In this document: piece by piece, positions 35,082-46,647 of the stretch
Layout: every line of letters starts with the position of its first letter
Numbering within the stretch: position 1 is the stretch's first letter
From: Seiridium cupressi
Taxonomy: Eukaryota; Ascomycota; Sordariomycetes; Amphisphaeriales; Sporocadaceae
Direction of reading: 5' to 3'
Assembly (NCBI GenBank): GCA_036674765.1
Contig: JARVKI010000004.1
Location: forward strand, 434,001 to 498,000
Length of the DNA: 64,000 nt
Translations under genes and position numbers: made by a program
The notes under the pieces: generated by a model
What the model was told of the DNA's origin: nothing
What the model saw: the letters and a program-made list of their open reading frames with translations, nothing else
Databases searched by the model: none

Positions 35082-36693
35082 TCAATGCCTCTTTGGTCCA
35101 AGCCATTCCTTGTATAGCCTATCCACTTCCTCCATCGTTCTTTTTTGCGATTCGACCAGGATATAGTACATCGCCACTGCCATAAGTACGCAACAGCCGC
35201 TGAAAACGTATCCGTACAGGTAGTCGATTCTTGCTGTAATCATTGGTGTGAAAAAGGCAAGGAGAAAACTCCATGTCCACAAGGATGCCATGGCCAGTGA
35301 TGTACACGTAGCTCGGCATTGTGGGGGACAGATCATGCTTGCCTCGCCCCATGAGAGAGGGCTCCAAGTACTAGCAAAAACAGCAATGAATAGCACGGCC
35401 ATTGCGACCATGACCGCACCAGCAGCAGGTGTCTTAGTCGCATCATCCCTGTCAAGGCAAAAGTGACCAACAGAAGAAAAGACGACAAAGAGGACTGCCA
35501 TTAATAATGCTCCAATTACCAGGCACCGTCGGTGGCTATACTTCTGGGCAAAGTACAGACCAGGAACAGTACTCGCGACATTCACCGTACCCAGGATAAC
35601 CTGGATAACGTATCCATTCGAAATCCCAATTGCTGCAAAAATCGACGTTCCGTAGTAGAAGAAAAAGTTAATTCCCGTAAGCTGGTTGAAAGCCATCATA
35701 GTAGCAGCCAGCAGAGTACGAAGGCGCACGTCTCTGCTACGGAAAGCGTACCACCAATGCTCACTTTTGTTTTGTACTTTCTCGTTGTTCAGTTTCTCTT
35801 CCATCTCCTTGATTTCCTGCTCTAAGATCTGATGATCGTTTTTAACTCCAAGCATGTCACCCATAATGGTTCTCGCTTTCTCGGGCTGGCCCTTGCTGAA
35901 GAGATGCTTGGGACTTTCCGGGACAAAGATCAATCCAAAAGCCAGCAGAAACACCCATAGAAAGTCAAACCCAATGGTAACTCGCCACGAAGCCAAAGAG
36001 ACGAGGCGCTGAATACCGAGGTTGATTATCGAGGCAATGAGAATGCCAAACGTGAGTGCTAACGAATAGCTTCTGCACCATTCGTTCGTTATTTTAAGGG
36101 TGTTTGAAACTGGAGACAACTTACGCAATGACGAAACCTCGGCAGTTGGTTGGTGCGGTCTCATTGATGGCCAGCGGTAATACAACCGAAAACGCACCAA
36201 TACCGAGTCCGCCTATGCAACGGCCAATGGCCAACTGGTACCAATGATTGCTCGATGAAATCTGTACAACAGCCCCCAAGGCATAAATCAAACAAGACAG
36301 CAACACCGGTTTCCTCCTTCCAACACAGTCGGAAATAGGGCCGGCTGCGACCGAGCCAATGAGAGCGCCGATGGATAACTAAACCGTTAGTTATTATACA
36401 AGGTCTTTGAGTGGAGTGGTGATCTTACCGCTCCTACGATGAGTCCAGAACGGACAGTAGGAATTCCGTATGTAGCTGTGTCAGAATCGAAATCGCCGAA
36501 TGTTGTTTTGAAACTCTCCATTTCAAGAAAACCCGAGACTTGGCCTAATCCTTGTTTAAATATTGAGCTTTTCGTAAGAGTGGGCGCATCCCATACCTGT
36601 ATCATAGCCGTAGATGAAGCCTCCCATAGAATATGTTGCACCCATGAGTAGTACTTGTCGAGTAACGAACGGGGCAGTTTGAGATTGGTCCAT
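35082..36693 (-). CDS. MFS sugar-porter family transporter
   Basis: Exons 36693-36597, 36544-36429, 36378-36125 and 36072-35082 give 485 aa in phase. Hexose-transporter signatures are present: GGFIYGYDTGQVSGFLEM in TM1, DCVGRRKP after TM2, GRCIGGLGIGAFSVVLPL, FVPESPKHLFSKGQPEKA at the central loop and NQLTGINFFFYYGTSIF in TM7. TM10 reads STWSPLSWGEASMICPPQCR, close to the classic GPxxWVxxxEIFPxRxR but with GE and ICPPQCR instead. Import of a hexose or related polyol/acid across the plasma membrane is inferred. Confidence 0.85.
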
Positions 36694-37418
36694 CGCGCCG
36701 ATGTGATCACAGCCGGAGAATTTATGGAGTATTAGGTAGGACAATGAAGAGCTAGTCTGAGACAATTGTGTCGAGAAAGGGTAGAGCAAAATGGTGGGAG
36801 GTGAGATGGGTGGGCGATGGCACGAGATATGCCCGGGAAATTTTATGGGTTTAAACAGTTATTACAATAAATCCATCCTGAACCTCTGTGGCTTACACGT
36901 ATCCAAGAGGCCGTGCATGACGGATGAGAAGCTTCCCTGACCAATCGCTGCAAGACTCACACCAGTCCAAATGAGGTTAGATTTCCGATCGGGCAAGTAT
37001 TGGCTGAGATGCCTCCCAGCGACTTGGTTGTTCACAATATGGACCTGTGAGTTTCCATTTATATGCATGCGATTATTCGGCCTAGCGAATTTGAATCCGG
37101 CGACCTTGAATTCTACCATTGGAAACAAGACGTGTTTGTCGGTGACTCAATTGAACGGACCAATGGCAGCCGTGACTAACCTGGATGACGCCCATTCCGT
37201 GATGGTGCCTGCCACGTTATTTCCATTGGTGAAAAGCTCCTGGGCTACGAGGACTGGCCGCTTTCTGGTATGAGCCCCGCAACTCGGTCTGTTGACACTA
37301 CATACTTAAAGGCGTTTGAGTGACACCGACAAGAGAATCAGACGTTTTGGGCATCGTGCACCATAAATTCCGTCGGCGTTTCAATTGTCCCCCTCCCAAG
37401 TGACAGTTGCTGTTCTCC
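36694..37418. other. Divergent intergenic region
   Basis: Shared upstream region of the MFS gene and the gene at 37419. The frames seen are short and without domain. No motif stands out. Confidence 0.4.
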
Positions 37419-38368
37419 ATGTCGAATACTCACACGATGTGGACATCTGAGATCGACCTTTCCCTAGACACGGCAGCGACGCTCGATACCAAGATGGGTC
37501 GCGAGCCGTGCCAAGCGCCCACTCATCTCTCTCGCGTCCTGTATCTCCCCCATCATGATGATACCACGGTCCACTTACCCATATATGAAGTCGGATCCCG
37601 GTACAGGAGCGCTGTACGAAATGCACTGCTCGGATCTACACTCTACACGACTATGCTTGGCTTCATGGAGACACCACAGGGCAATGATATGAACGATCGA
37701 GTCGCGTACCTCGCCGACATCCAAAGAATGGAAAATGGAGTTCTACAAATCCATTTGGACAGGCGAGAGCTTGAGATCTTGCGGCCCGATACGCTACTGT
37801 AGGCACAGATTTCTTGGTCCCCGTCCCAAGTATCTAGTGAATTGATTCTGACTGGATTAGCACGATGACAAGATTCTCACCCTCATTAGACGTCACACCC
37901 ACCGTCATGGTGAGGTCCGGCGAGGTAGCAATGAAGATGAGCACATTCTACCCCATCGCTGAATCAACTAGGGGGAAACAGACTATTAAGCACCCCTTTT
38001 TCACGATGACTACGGCCAAAGCAGACAATGAGAGGCCCGTTAAGTTGGAATGGCAGATCGATCCTGTCAAGGACGGAATGCTACGATATACACTAGTTGA
38101 GCAGGACGAGCATTCAGGCACTACGGTCTACGCCATTTATCATCACAAGGGCTGGGCGGTATCGCTTTCACTCCCCTACAGCGATGGCATACTTCTGCTG
38201 CCGGGAGCAAACCGCGACATACATTTCGAAGGCATTGTGGTGGCTAGTTTCCTAGTGCTTCTTGCCCAGCTAAGGATACTCAGCGTTCATAGGAGGGGTG
38301 AGGAGAAGCCTGGACAGGCCAAAAGCCTGATGCGTCGCGCCACATCAATATTGCATCGTCAACGTTGA
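37419..38368 (+). CDS. Hypothetical protein with C-terminal hydrophobic segment
   Basis: Two exons (37419-37798 and 37861-38368) join in phase to 295 aa. The N-terminal half is beta-rich and hydrophilic. The second half has alternating short strands (VKLEWQIDPVKDGMLRYTLV, TVYAIYHHKGWAVSLSLPY) and ends with a hydrophobic helix (IVVASFLVLLAQLRIL) followed by a basic tail. This layout recalls fungal tubby-C-like or LURP-like proteins with a membrane tail, but I cannot confirm that. A start at the Met at 37440 is also possible. Confidence 0.6.
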
Positions 38369-38787
38369 AACTAGTTCGACAATTTCAGACTCTCATGTCA
38401 ACCTCTGAATTTCACATCACAGCGTCGAGCTTACGGGGAATACCCTTTTCGCGAAGGAATATCTCAACCTATTCACAAGGAAACGTCATCTTAAGATTGC
38501 GTTGATCATCAGGGCGGGACCTATTGACAATAAAGATAGACTTTGAGGTGGGCATCGTCTTTCTCTGTATGATACTGTGTGGTATGTGTGTTTATCAATG
38601 ATGACTGCAATGGGCCGAATTGAAATATATAAACTGACGGCGATTTCAAAATATCATTTCAATTATTGAATTCCCAGACTACACTCGATCACATCTTTCG
38701 AGAATGTCAGCGATGTCTTGGGAAATAATGCAATAATCCAACAATACGTGCTATAAATCAAGCTAACTCAAGCATAGCCAAAAACTA
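38369..38787. other. Convergent intergenic region
   Basis: No gene or repeat recognised. Confidence 0.45.
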
Positions 38788-39966
38788 TTAAACAATCAAA
38801 CTCGTAGTCTTAATCTTGAAAGGGAGTTGCTGCTGTCCCATTACGAAACGATGCCCATCCGTTCTATCTATGCCATACCCGGAAGCGCGGTAAGTGTTAT
38901 AGGGCGTTAGCATTGGAAATACTGAAGTCAATATATTTCTGAACATAGAGCCATCAGTCTCCTCACCAACCATGTCCTTGGCGGTGCACTTGTTGGCGGT
39001 GGACATCGATTACTTCCTGATGGAACCGCAGCCGTCGTAGAAGCATTGGGACATATAGCGCGTTGGAGCGCGTCTCCCTCTCAGCCGAACATGTAGTCGG
39101 CGTGGGTACCGTATCCACTGCTGCCCTCGAAACTCCAGGCGAAGGGGTTAGGACCACCGGAAGGCCATATGCTATCGAACTTGGTGGTATCCCATACGGT
39201 CTCGTAGGTCACCTGCGGCATCCGGACAGGGTGGAACGCCGGGCACGGAGGAGCATTGTTGAAGTCATATTGCGTTATGATACTGTACATATGAGACTGG
39301 TCTTCGCGGCTGTCAAGGTCCTTAGCATCCCAACATCTAGAAATGGTTATCACGAGTTGATTTGCTTAGAACAGGAGGATACTAACGCGGCAAGTGATGG
39401 ACCGTGGAGATGCCACCTTCGTATGGCTTGTCAGGAAAGTCAACATACTCTGGACCTCTATCGACAGTGGTCTTCCGGCAGTTGTATCGCAGACCGATGT
39501 GAACCTTGGCTTGATCTAGTGTATTCGTCTTTGGGCTGCCCACCGTCATGCGGAACTCAGGTGGGTAAGGTGTGATAGGCATGGTCTTCACATCATCGTT
39601 CCAGAAGTCATGCTGGGTGTAGTAGATGGACATTTCGCCAGAGGCACCCGTCGCGAGGGCGGCGTTGTTGGTGACTGGAACACGATGGTAAGAGCCGTTT
39701 TCATGCTTGAAGTACAGAACAGCAGTCAAGTAGTTCGAAATGTCCTCGGACATCTGGCACGTGGTGCAGGTACCCCTCTCACAAACATCGCCTAACATGG
39801 TGGCATTCAAGGCGTTCCCGCCGACGATGTGGTGAAGACGTGCACAAGGTTTTCTGCCCGGCTCTTCGACCGGGTCAAGGCGTTGAATGGTCAACGATGA
39901 GCATCCAAAGCGTAGACCTGCATGGGCAGGCGCGATGAGCGCGAGAGTGACTGCGAGCGATTTCAA
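38788..39966 (-). pseudogene. DUF1996-type secreted protein, inactivated
   Basis: The first part (39966-39382) is a good DUF1996 match: a signal-like KSLAVTLALIAPAHA, LHHIVGGNALNATM, MSEDISNYLTAVLYFKHENG and EFRMTVGSPKT. The expected initiator Met is TTG. The second part (39353-39081) has CWDAKDLDS, HPVRMPQVTYETVWDTTKFD and SGYGTHADYMFG. It cannot be joined in frame to the first: the GTTAGT donor and CTAG acceptor leave a one-base phase error. The frame then stops at TGA (39081-39083), where the family normally has Trp. Beyond it, EGDALQRA, a frame shift, SQCFYDGCG, a second stop (TAA, 39010-39012) and ANKCTAKDMVGEE continue the homology. These combined lesions indicate a pseudogene. Confidence 0.75.
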
Positions 39967-40931
39967 CTTGCCGATGATTGAATTTTGGCGAAAAAGATGT
40001 GCAAAAGGAGCTGAACCAGGGGACGCAACTCACTGCCTCGGTCCGTTCTTATAGGCGCTGCGCTACCTTCAAGAAAGCCTGGAACCATAAAGCCATCTAT
40101 TGCTACCTATCCAAGATAGACGGAAGTGGCATCCCCTGTATGAAAGCGTCGGGTAGGTTGGAATTAATATTACAATGGAGATAAAGCAGTATAGATCTGC
40201 TGCACAGCCAGACCAACTGCTACCCACATCACCAAAGAATCATTCCCTGGGATTGCAGTAAGCTCGCAATCCGAGGCAAGTATAACAATAACATCGCCAC
40301 CTACAAAATCTGCCTGTACCTACGACAAACCAGCGCTGGAGGGAAATTCCAGAGACTGGAGACCTTAAATCTTTTCAAATTGCTCTCGAGACACCCAGCT
40401 GGGATAAGCTCGCTCGCTCAATTAGTCAGAGAACGCCTCGTGATGACGAGCCGCTGCTTCACTTACCAGTACCACGCCTGAAGGTTGCAAGGCTCACCTA
40501 CAACTGATCAAAGACATGCGCCATTGAAAAATTGGGCGATTAAACCGAGCAATACGAAAATACGTGGCTAGTAGACAATCATTTGCAGACTTCATCGTGG
40601 TTGGACAGGTTTTGATAGGGTCCGGAGAGGGGTTTCTTCTTTCCTCCCTCCTTTCCCTTCCTCTTCTTCTCTAATTATTGGTACTCAGGTTTATAACGCA
40701 GTATTTGAGCTTGTATTATTTCTCTAATAGTTATAACAAAAAGGCCACAAAGTTTAAATATTATTTTCAGTTAAGCTTTCGGTGGCAATACTGTCTTAAT
40801 TTACTATATTCTGTATAATAACGCGCTAAATAGGTCGGGTATATAATCACCGATCGTCCGAAAACAGCTGTCTAATTTATATCAAATGCCCAGTCTTTCT
40901 CCCTGTCAACTATTTTGTAAATATGTGGTAC
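39967..40931. other. Intergenic region with an AT-rich block
   Basis: 5' flank of the DUF1996 relic followed by an AT-rich stretch at about 40665-40920 with T/C-rich tracts near 40625-40665. No transposon or gene remnant could be identified. Confidence 0.4.
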
Positions 40932-42182
40932 CTACTTAGGTTGCGGGAAATGCGCTGCGAACATAGCTGCAATCTTTGGCGCTGCATCTGCGCTGATAAA
41001 TAGGTTCAGATTGTTCCATGTTTCCTCCGCCGTTTCCTCAGATCGTTCGAATAGATTTGCCTCTACGCCAGGCAATTTCCTCTCTAATATGGATGTGAAT
41101 GCCTCCGATCCTGTCCCCTTAATCACCTCATCCCATGCTTCCTTGATTGCCTCCGACAAGTCCAAAGCATCCTTCATGGCTAGATTGACGCCTTCTCCTG
41201 CGAATGGTGTCATCAAATGCGCTGCATCACCGATAAGTGTGACGCCAGCCTTGTGTTTCCATTCTAGCTGACCCACGGGAAGCATATACAGTGGCTTGAT
41301 ATCCAGTGGACCTGATTGTTCCTCCAGACCTCGAACAATGAGTTCTTGCAGTTTGGGGCCAAAGGTACCAAACATCTTCCATCGCCTTTCGCTGGTATCA
41401 ATGGCCAACAGCTTTTCCTTCGCATCTGTTGAAGTTGCTGCCTTGAGTCCACTGAGAGCCCCGAATTCCCCTTCCGCAGTGTTGACGGCTAGGTAGATTC
41501 TTGTCGACCTGCGGGCTCCGCGCTGACACATTACGACATTACCATCCCCAGGGGCAGCAAAGGTGCCTTGACCCACGAGCTCGGCAAGGTGTGGGAATCT
41601 TGTGTCGAGATCCGTAATCGTGAGTGTTATGAACGTGAATCCGCTATAAAAAGGCTTCTTCTCTGACAGAAGAGAACGAATCCGAGACCATGCGCCGTCA
41701 GCCCCGATTACAAGATCAGCCGTATGAATTCCGTGTGGGCCAAAATCGAGTTCCTGCTGACTTGTGTTGCTCCCTCTAGGGCTCGCCTTGAGAAGCTTAT
41801 GTTCCCAGAGGATACGATCAGCGGGGATATGTGAAATCAGCATCTTCGTGAGGGCATGTCGAGAAATTTCGGGCATGACACCGCCTCCTTCATCAGAGTG
41901 TAAGATCTTTCCCTCCTTGTCCGCGATTCTGTCGGCCTCGGAGCAATCTCCCGTGAGTGAGAGAAACTCGTCGTATAGTTTGCTTGCCTGGATGGCAGGT
42001 AATCCAGTGTTTTGGTTCAGATTGAGCATGCCGGATACTTGCTCAAATTCCTCGTCGGTAGGCTTGGAGCGAAGATCATAGATCGTGAAGGGTATATCTG
42101 CCTGGTGCAATAGAACGCCTAGAGTTAGGCCAGCAGGACCAGCGCCTATGATGGCGATTTGGGGTTGAGTTGATGAAGCCAT
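40932..42182 (-). CDS. FAD-dependent monooxygenase, TetX-like
   Basis: Intronless, 416 aa from MASSTQPQIAIIGAGPAGLT, which carries the GxGxxG FAD motif. The DG motif is in DLVIGADGAWSRIRSLL. The GD motif is in GVTLIGDAAHLMTPFAGEG, followed by NLAMKDALDL. It belongs to the class A flavin hydroxylases (FAD_binding_3) and is similar to TetX-type and salicylate-hydroxylase-like proteins. The substrate is unknown. It is shorter than the HxnV-like enzyme and has no thioredoxin-like tail. It could be an unlinked pathway hydroxylase, but nothing in the sequence ties it to the hxn-like cluster. Confidence 0.85.
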   Translation of the reverse strand: MASSTQPQIAIIGAGPAGLTLGVLLHQADIPFTIYDLRSKPTDEEFEQVSGMLNLNQNTGLPAIQASKLYDEFLSLTGDCSEADRIADKEGKILHSDEGGGVMPEISRHALTKMLISHIPADRILWEHKLLKASPRGSNTSQQELDFGPHGIHTADLVIGADGAWSRIRSLLSEKKPFYSGFTFITLTITDLDTRFPHLAELVGQGTFAAPGDGNVVMCQRGARRSTRIYLAVNTAEGEFGALSGLKAATSTDAKEKLLAIDTSERRWKMFGTFGPKLQELIVRGLEEQSGPLDIKPLYMLPVGQLEWKHKAGVTLIGDAAHLMTPFAGEGVNLAMKDALDLSEAIKEAWDEVIKGTGSEAFTSILERKLPGVEANLFERSEETAEETWNNLNLFISADAAPKIAAMFAAHFPQPK

Positions 42183-43267
42183 GATCACCACGTAAGTGTT
42201 TCACGGAACTGTATATAATTATATGTGAATTAAGTTGGACAGATTTAATTCGCGAGATGGATGGTTGAATGTGAAGTTGCTGATCTGTAGTGAAAAGTTG
42301 GTCTGGTCGAAGTAATGTAGGAAGAGAATATATACAGTCAGGCTTAGATCATGTTGCTCATTCTGAAATATATGCCTAGTCCTACTACTACCTTGACCGG
42401 CAAAATCGTGAATATCGCTAAATGTTAATGTCCGAAGTCCAATTCATGGTCGTCCAAAAATATGGTTTCCTATTGGGCGGCTTGATGGCCTAGTTTTTTA
42501 GCTTGCTTTACCAGGGTTAGCCAGTTCATGGAGAGGGCGCTTTTCGGGTCCGAAGAGGGATTTTCGTGTCCGAGAAGCTACAGGTTGAAGCACTGGAAAC
42601 TTCGCACGGTTGGTGCTACCTACAATGTAATTAGTTGCCCCCATTCGGTGGGATACATTACAATGATCGCCGTCTGTAAATAGAAATACGCTTCGGCAAT
42701 GACCTAAGACCGGCACCGAAGATATTTAAGCCCCAATAATGGGCTAGGGACTTACTGCCTTTCCATCTACTTATGGCTTTGTATTCTTTGCAGTCGCAGC
42801 CGCAAGCGCTCATAGTGGGTGCATGCTTCATCGGCACTTCTCACATGGCGTGGCGGCTGCCACAGCGTGATGCATCATTGGAATATTAAAGAGAGGTAGT
42901 CAATACGCTCGTGGATTATCAATATGCGCATGCTTTCCTTGCCTTACTGAGAGTGCAGGGCGTAGCATATCTGCACGTTGTGTCCACTGCGACACAATAT
43001 ACATATACGGAGCGATAAAACTACGTCAATTGGCACAACTACTACTGCTTATTGCCCAATCGTCTTCGCTTAGGTGACGTACGGCATTGACCCAACTTAG
43101 GGCGTCGGATAGGGCGTCGTTCTGACAATCACTCCACTAAAACCAAAAAGGCAACACCCAAACCATATTCAACCCCGCGCCCTTCATGTTGTCTGCTTGG
43201 TCTATTAAAGACCTGGACGGGGTACCGGAATTTTTCAATCTCATTATCGACGCTCCGTTGATTGCAA
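42183..43267. other. Divergent intergenic region
   Basis: Upstream of both the flavin monooxygenase (-) and the alpha/beta hydrolase (+). No gene supported; a minus-strand frame at 42498-42716 has no domain. Confidence 0.4.
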
Positions 43268-44206
43268 ATGCCCTCCATGAACAGTTTCAATCTACCCGAG
43301 ACCTTTTCCCACAAAGGTTGGACTATTAGATACCAAGTTCGTCATGGAGAGAACGTGTCCGCATCACCCAAGAACTGGGTTGTCTTCGTGCATGGCACTC
43401 CATGGAGCTCAGCTGTTTTTCAAAACATCACGGAAGCCTTGCATGCGACAGGCCACTTCAATATTGTTCTTTGGGACCTTCCTGGTTACGGAGAATCACA
43501 GCAGTTCGAATCGTCGGAGACTGATGCGGACACTTCTGTGAAGGCACAAGGGGAAGCTCTCGCAGCTCTACTCCATCATTTAAATCTCGGCGGCAAGGAG
43601 GAAGAAACAAGGCCTCACGTCGTCGCGCATGATATTGCGGGCGTGATATCCCTGCGTGCTCATCTATTGCACGGGTGTGAATATCGCAGCTTGTGTCTCT
43701 TAGATACAAACTGCGTGCTTCCATGGGGTGATAAGCTATACAACCTGGTGCGGTCGAACCCACATGTCTTTGAAGAGCTTCCAGCCAGTGTGTTCGAAGG
43801 GCTACTGCGAGCTGTCATCCAGAGCGCTCGAGTGCCAGGTCAAGGGCTGGGTTCGGATTGGGTGGATGTCCTTGCACGGCCGTGGTTAAGTAGCTCCAAG
43901 TCCAGCTCAGATTTAGGATGCAACCCGCAAGCCAACTTTGTCCGGCAAATTGAGCAGTCCAACGATGCGCACACGGCTGAGCTGCTTGACAACGACCTGT
44001 ATTCAAAGGTCCGCTGCGACGTGAAAATCCTTTGGGGCGAGAAGGACGAGTGGATCCCGTATGAAAAGATGCAGGCGCTTGTCAAAATGCTAGGAACTCG
44101 TCACAAGGCTTTCGTCGTCGTCCCGAATGCTGGCCACTTGATCATGCTCGATCAGCCCGAGAGAGTAGCACTGGAGATTGGACTATGGCTCGAGCAGCAG
44201 CCATGA
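43268..44206 (+). CDS. Alpha/beta hydrolase with Asp nucleophile (epoxide hydrolase / haloalkane dehalogenase-like)
   Basis: Intronless, 312 aa. The oxyanion motif HGTPWSS follows WVVFV. The nucleophile elbow is VVAHDIAGVISLRA, with Asp instead of Ser, which places it in the epoxide hydrolase/haloalkane dehalogenase/fluoroacetate dehalogenase group. The acid is in ILWGEKDEWIPYEKM and the catalytic His in VPNAGHLIMLDQPERVALEI. All triad members are present. The epoxide-hydrolase cap tyrosines cannot be placed with confidence, so the reaction stays open. It is divergent from the flavin monooxygenase, so a shared oxidation-hydrolysis route is conceivable. Confidence 0.8.
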   Translation: MPSMNSFNLPETFSHKGWTIRYQVRHGENVSASPKNWVVFVHGTPWSSAVFQNITEALHATGHFNIVLWDLPGYGESQQFESSETDADTSVKAQGEALAALLHHLNLGGKEEETRPHVVAHDIAGVISLRAHLLHGCEYRSLCLLDTNCVLPWGDKLYNLVRSNPHVFEELPASVFEGLLRAVIQSARVPGQGLGSDWVDVLARPWLSSSKSSSDLGCNPQANFVRQIEQSNDAHTAELLDNDLYSKVRCDVKILWGEKDEWIPYEKMQALVKMLGTRHKAFVVVPNAGHLIMLDQPERVALEIGLWLEQQP

Positions 44207-44475
44207 TGTTGACGGGCTGAATAGTTTTATGGAGTTTTTATCATTATATTAAATGTTAAGAGTACAAGTGCAGGATCGAGAAACTACTACGGTCTAAATT
44301 TCCACCAATTATAAAGTATACTAAACGATATAAAAATTCATTTCAATAGCCAGAGGTTAAGATATATTCAATGCCCAATATGAATATTCTTCGTTTAGGT
44401 ACTCAGAGCCTTTGAAGCCCACTCTACTCAATATACAAGATCTTTTCTTCTGACCAGTCGATTTTCATTCTGAGC

Positions 44476-44985
44476 ATGCCCATAGTAGATGACATTGGAA
44501 TGTGTATTGTTGTTGGCGATGGAATTCCTATGTGTGCGGCGCCTTCCAGTGCACTGTGGGTTACCAGCAAATACATGATCCCAATCTTGACAATCGTTTT
44601 GAATAATGGAGGTAAGTTTCATACCATTACCAGTATTCATATCGAGCCCAATGGAACACTTGCCATTAATCTCACTCGTTGTAACGGGCTGACTCGTGAC
44701 AATTCTTACAGGCTGGAAAGCTCCACAATTCACGCAGAACTTGTTCATCCGAGTGGTCTTAGTATCACTGTGTCCGATAACGAAATCAATGGTCGTTTCC
44801 GTCCAACCCCCAACTAGGCTGCTTTGGCAGAGGCAGCAGCAGGCTCAGAGGTTGATTCTTCCGACACAGTACCGGAGAACATGTGGATGAAGGGTCTACT
44901 AGTGAGGACGGTTGAGGATTTCAAGGAGGCGCTTCGATGGCGAAGTCGAAGGTGATCGGAGAGGGGAAAGGGATGCTAGTGAAGG
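44476..44985 (+). pseudogene. C-terminal relic of a ThDP-dependent enzyme (acetolactate synthase / benzoylformate decarboxylase-like)
   Basis: The plus-strand frame from 44476 reads IVVGDGIPMCAAPSSALW and then ILTIVLNNGG. This is the GDG...NN thiamine-diphosphate/Mg2+ binding motif of the C-terminal PP domain. It is followed by a degraded stretch and a TAG at 44815-44817 where a Tyr is expected. Downstream, AALAEAAAGSE, MWMKGLLVRTVEDFKEALRW and, after a frame change, GEGKGMLVKVL still match the end of such enzymes. No N-terminal or central domains are found upstream, where the DNA is AT-rich. It is a non-functional fragment. Confidence 0.7.
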
Positions 44986-45795
44986 TATTGACTGTAGATT
45001 CGAATATCATCGAATGTCTTCGTCTTCAAATTTAACCGACCTTTAAATACTTCACCGGAGACGTATACATAAATAAATCGAAGCGTTGAGTTGTGACAAG
45101 GGTTTCTCCTCGGCATCACGGATCTACACATACCGAAGCGATAATCGGCTGGGTCTATAACATCTCGCGGCGCGTGCTATCTTTATTTGAGTTACTTGGT
45201 TAATAAACGTCATAATACAATCAAACTGGTGGGCCCTATGCATTACCAAATTCCTGCTAGCCATTATGACGACCGTTAGTGCATTAAAATATGTCAAAGA
45301 TTGGGAAAGATCTTAATAAAAATCTACAGAATATATTATTTCACGGAATTTCCCTTTCAACAGTGAGTTAAATCAAATCCGTGTCAACGTTGCGCTCCGT
45401 CCCAGACTCGAGCATATGCTGGCTGCTACAGTCCTGAATATCAGGACGCGGAACCCCGCCCTCTGGCTTACATATAATACATATAGTACCAAACCGAGCG
45501 TCCGTCCGAGGCACAGAAGACTCATAAGAAAAATGATCAACCTCGCCAAAGATGGGGTAGGATATGCAAATTTATCAACTTTCGCCACACTAATGCACGC
45601 TCAAAATCCGTGAGAATGCAAATATGGTAATTGAGTGTGCGTGGCGCTTATCATCGTTCCATTTTCTCTTTGCAGGCTCACAAGCTTGGAGCCTTTTTGT
45701 GGATGGCTTCTAGGTTCATAGAATTAAGTCATAGATATTGCGTAGGTTTGTATAAAAAGCGCCCGCTATAAAGGGAATTGTAGACAGATCAAGTT
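44986..45795. other. AT-rich intergenic region
   Basis: No gene supported. The AT-rich part at about 45180-45370 and the similar stretch at 44220-44400 flank the ThDP relic. Confidence 0.4.
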
Positions 45796-45849
45796 TTGAA
45801 TATAAGACTGTACAACCTTCTGAACCACGCGATCATTACAATAGCACAC

Positions 45850-46647
45850 TTATTGACCCACTTGAAAAAATCAAGACACCCTCGCCTATCATTCTCGTAC
45901 TCGGGGCCGGGTCATGAGTCGGCACAGGAGTTTGCGAGACGCTTCGCTGGCCTTGGCTACAAGATAGCTCTTGTCTCACGACGAGGCTCGAATCCACCAT
46001 CGATCACGCCCAAAGGCTATCTTAGCATTACGGCTGGTTTATCTGATGTTAATGCATATTCCCTCGGTTCAAGAGACATTCGGCGGTGTTCCCAGCACCA
46101 TTATCTTCAATGCCTACGGCCCCACCCCGCCCAGAGAAGAGGGAAACATCTTCAACATCCCATTGGACTCAATCCGCTATGATCTTTAAATTGCAGTTAC
46201 GGAGCCGTATGTCGCCGCTCGAGAAGCCTACCGACTATGGTCTGAGAGGGATGATGGTATGAGGAAAGCCTTCATCTACACGGGTTATATCCAGGCCAAG
46301 AAGTTGCTGCCAATACCTGCGATGACTACGCTAGCACTCACCAAGCGTGCTAGTTATTACTGGCTTGGAGTTGCAGACAAGCTATATCGCGAGAAGGGTT
46401 TCCGGTGAGGATTGTCCAACTGATAGGCTTATATGTTATGACTTTGAAATTAATGACGTATGACTTGTGGAACAGCTTCCTCTTCGCGGACCAGCGAAGT
46501 GTGCAGGGTGGACCGAATAACACAGTTAGACCTGAGGAACATGCCGAGATATATGAGAAGATAATGAAGAACCCGGATAATTTCCCATTCTATGTCGCCT
46601 TCATCGATGGAACGAAATTCGTTCTATTTGAGGATAAGGAGGAATAG
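45850..46647 (+). pseudogene. Decayed short-chain dehydrogenase-like gene
   Basis: SDR-type homology is spread over all three frames. TPSPIILVLGAGS lies near 45875-45915 and ends in TGA. AQEFARRFAGLGYKIALVSR and GYLSITAGLSDVN follow in another frame. IPSVQETFGGVPSTIIFNAY comes in a third frame and stops at TAA (46187-46189). Then VAAREAYRLWSERDDG, KAFIYTGYIQAKK and, after a well-formed intron (GTGAGG donor, AACAG acceptor), FLFADQRSVQGG and HAEIYEKIMK run to the stop at 46647. At least three disruptions show it is dead. Confidence 0.7.

Noticed and set aside
40932..42182. TetX-like monooxygenase as the missing HxnX
   Set aside because: Same broad flavoprotein class, but no feature links it to NicC-like hydroxylases and it is 22 kb from the cluster; kept only as a possibility.
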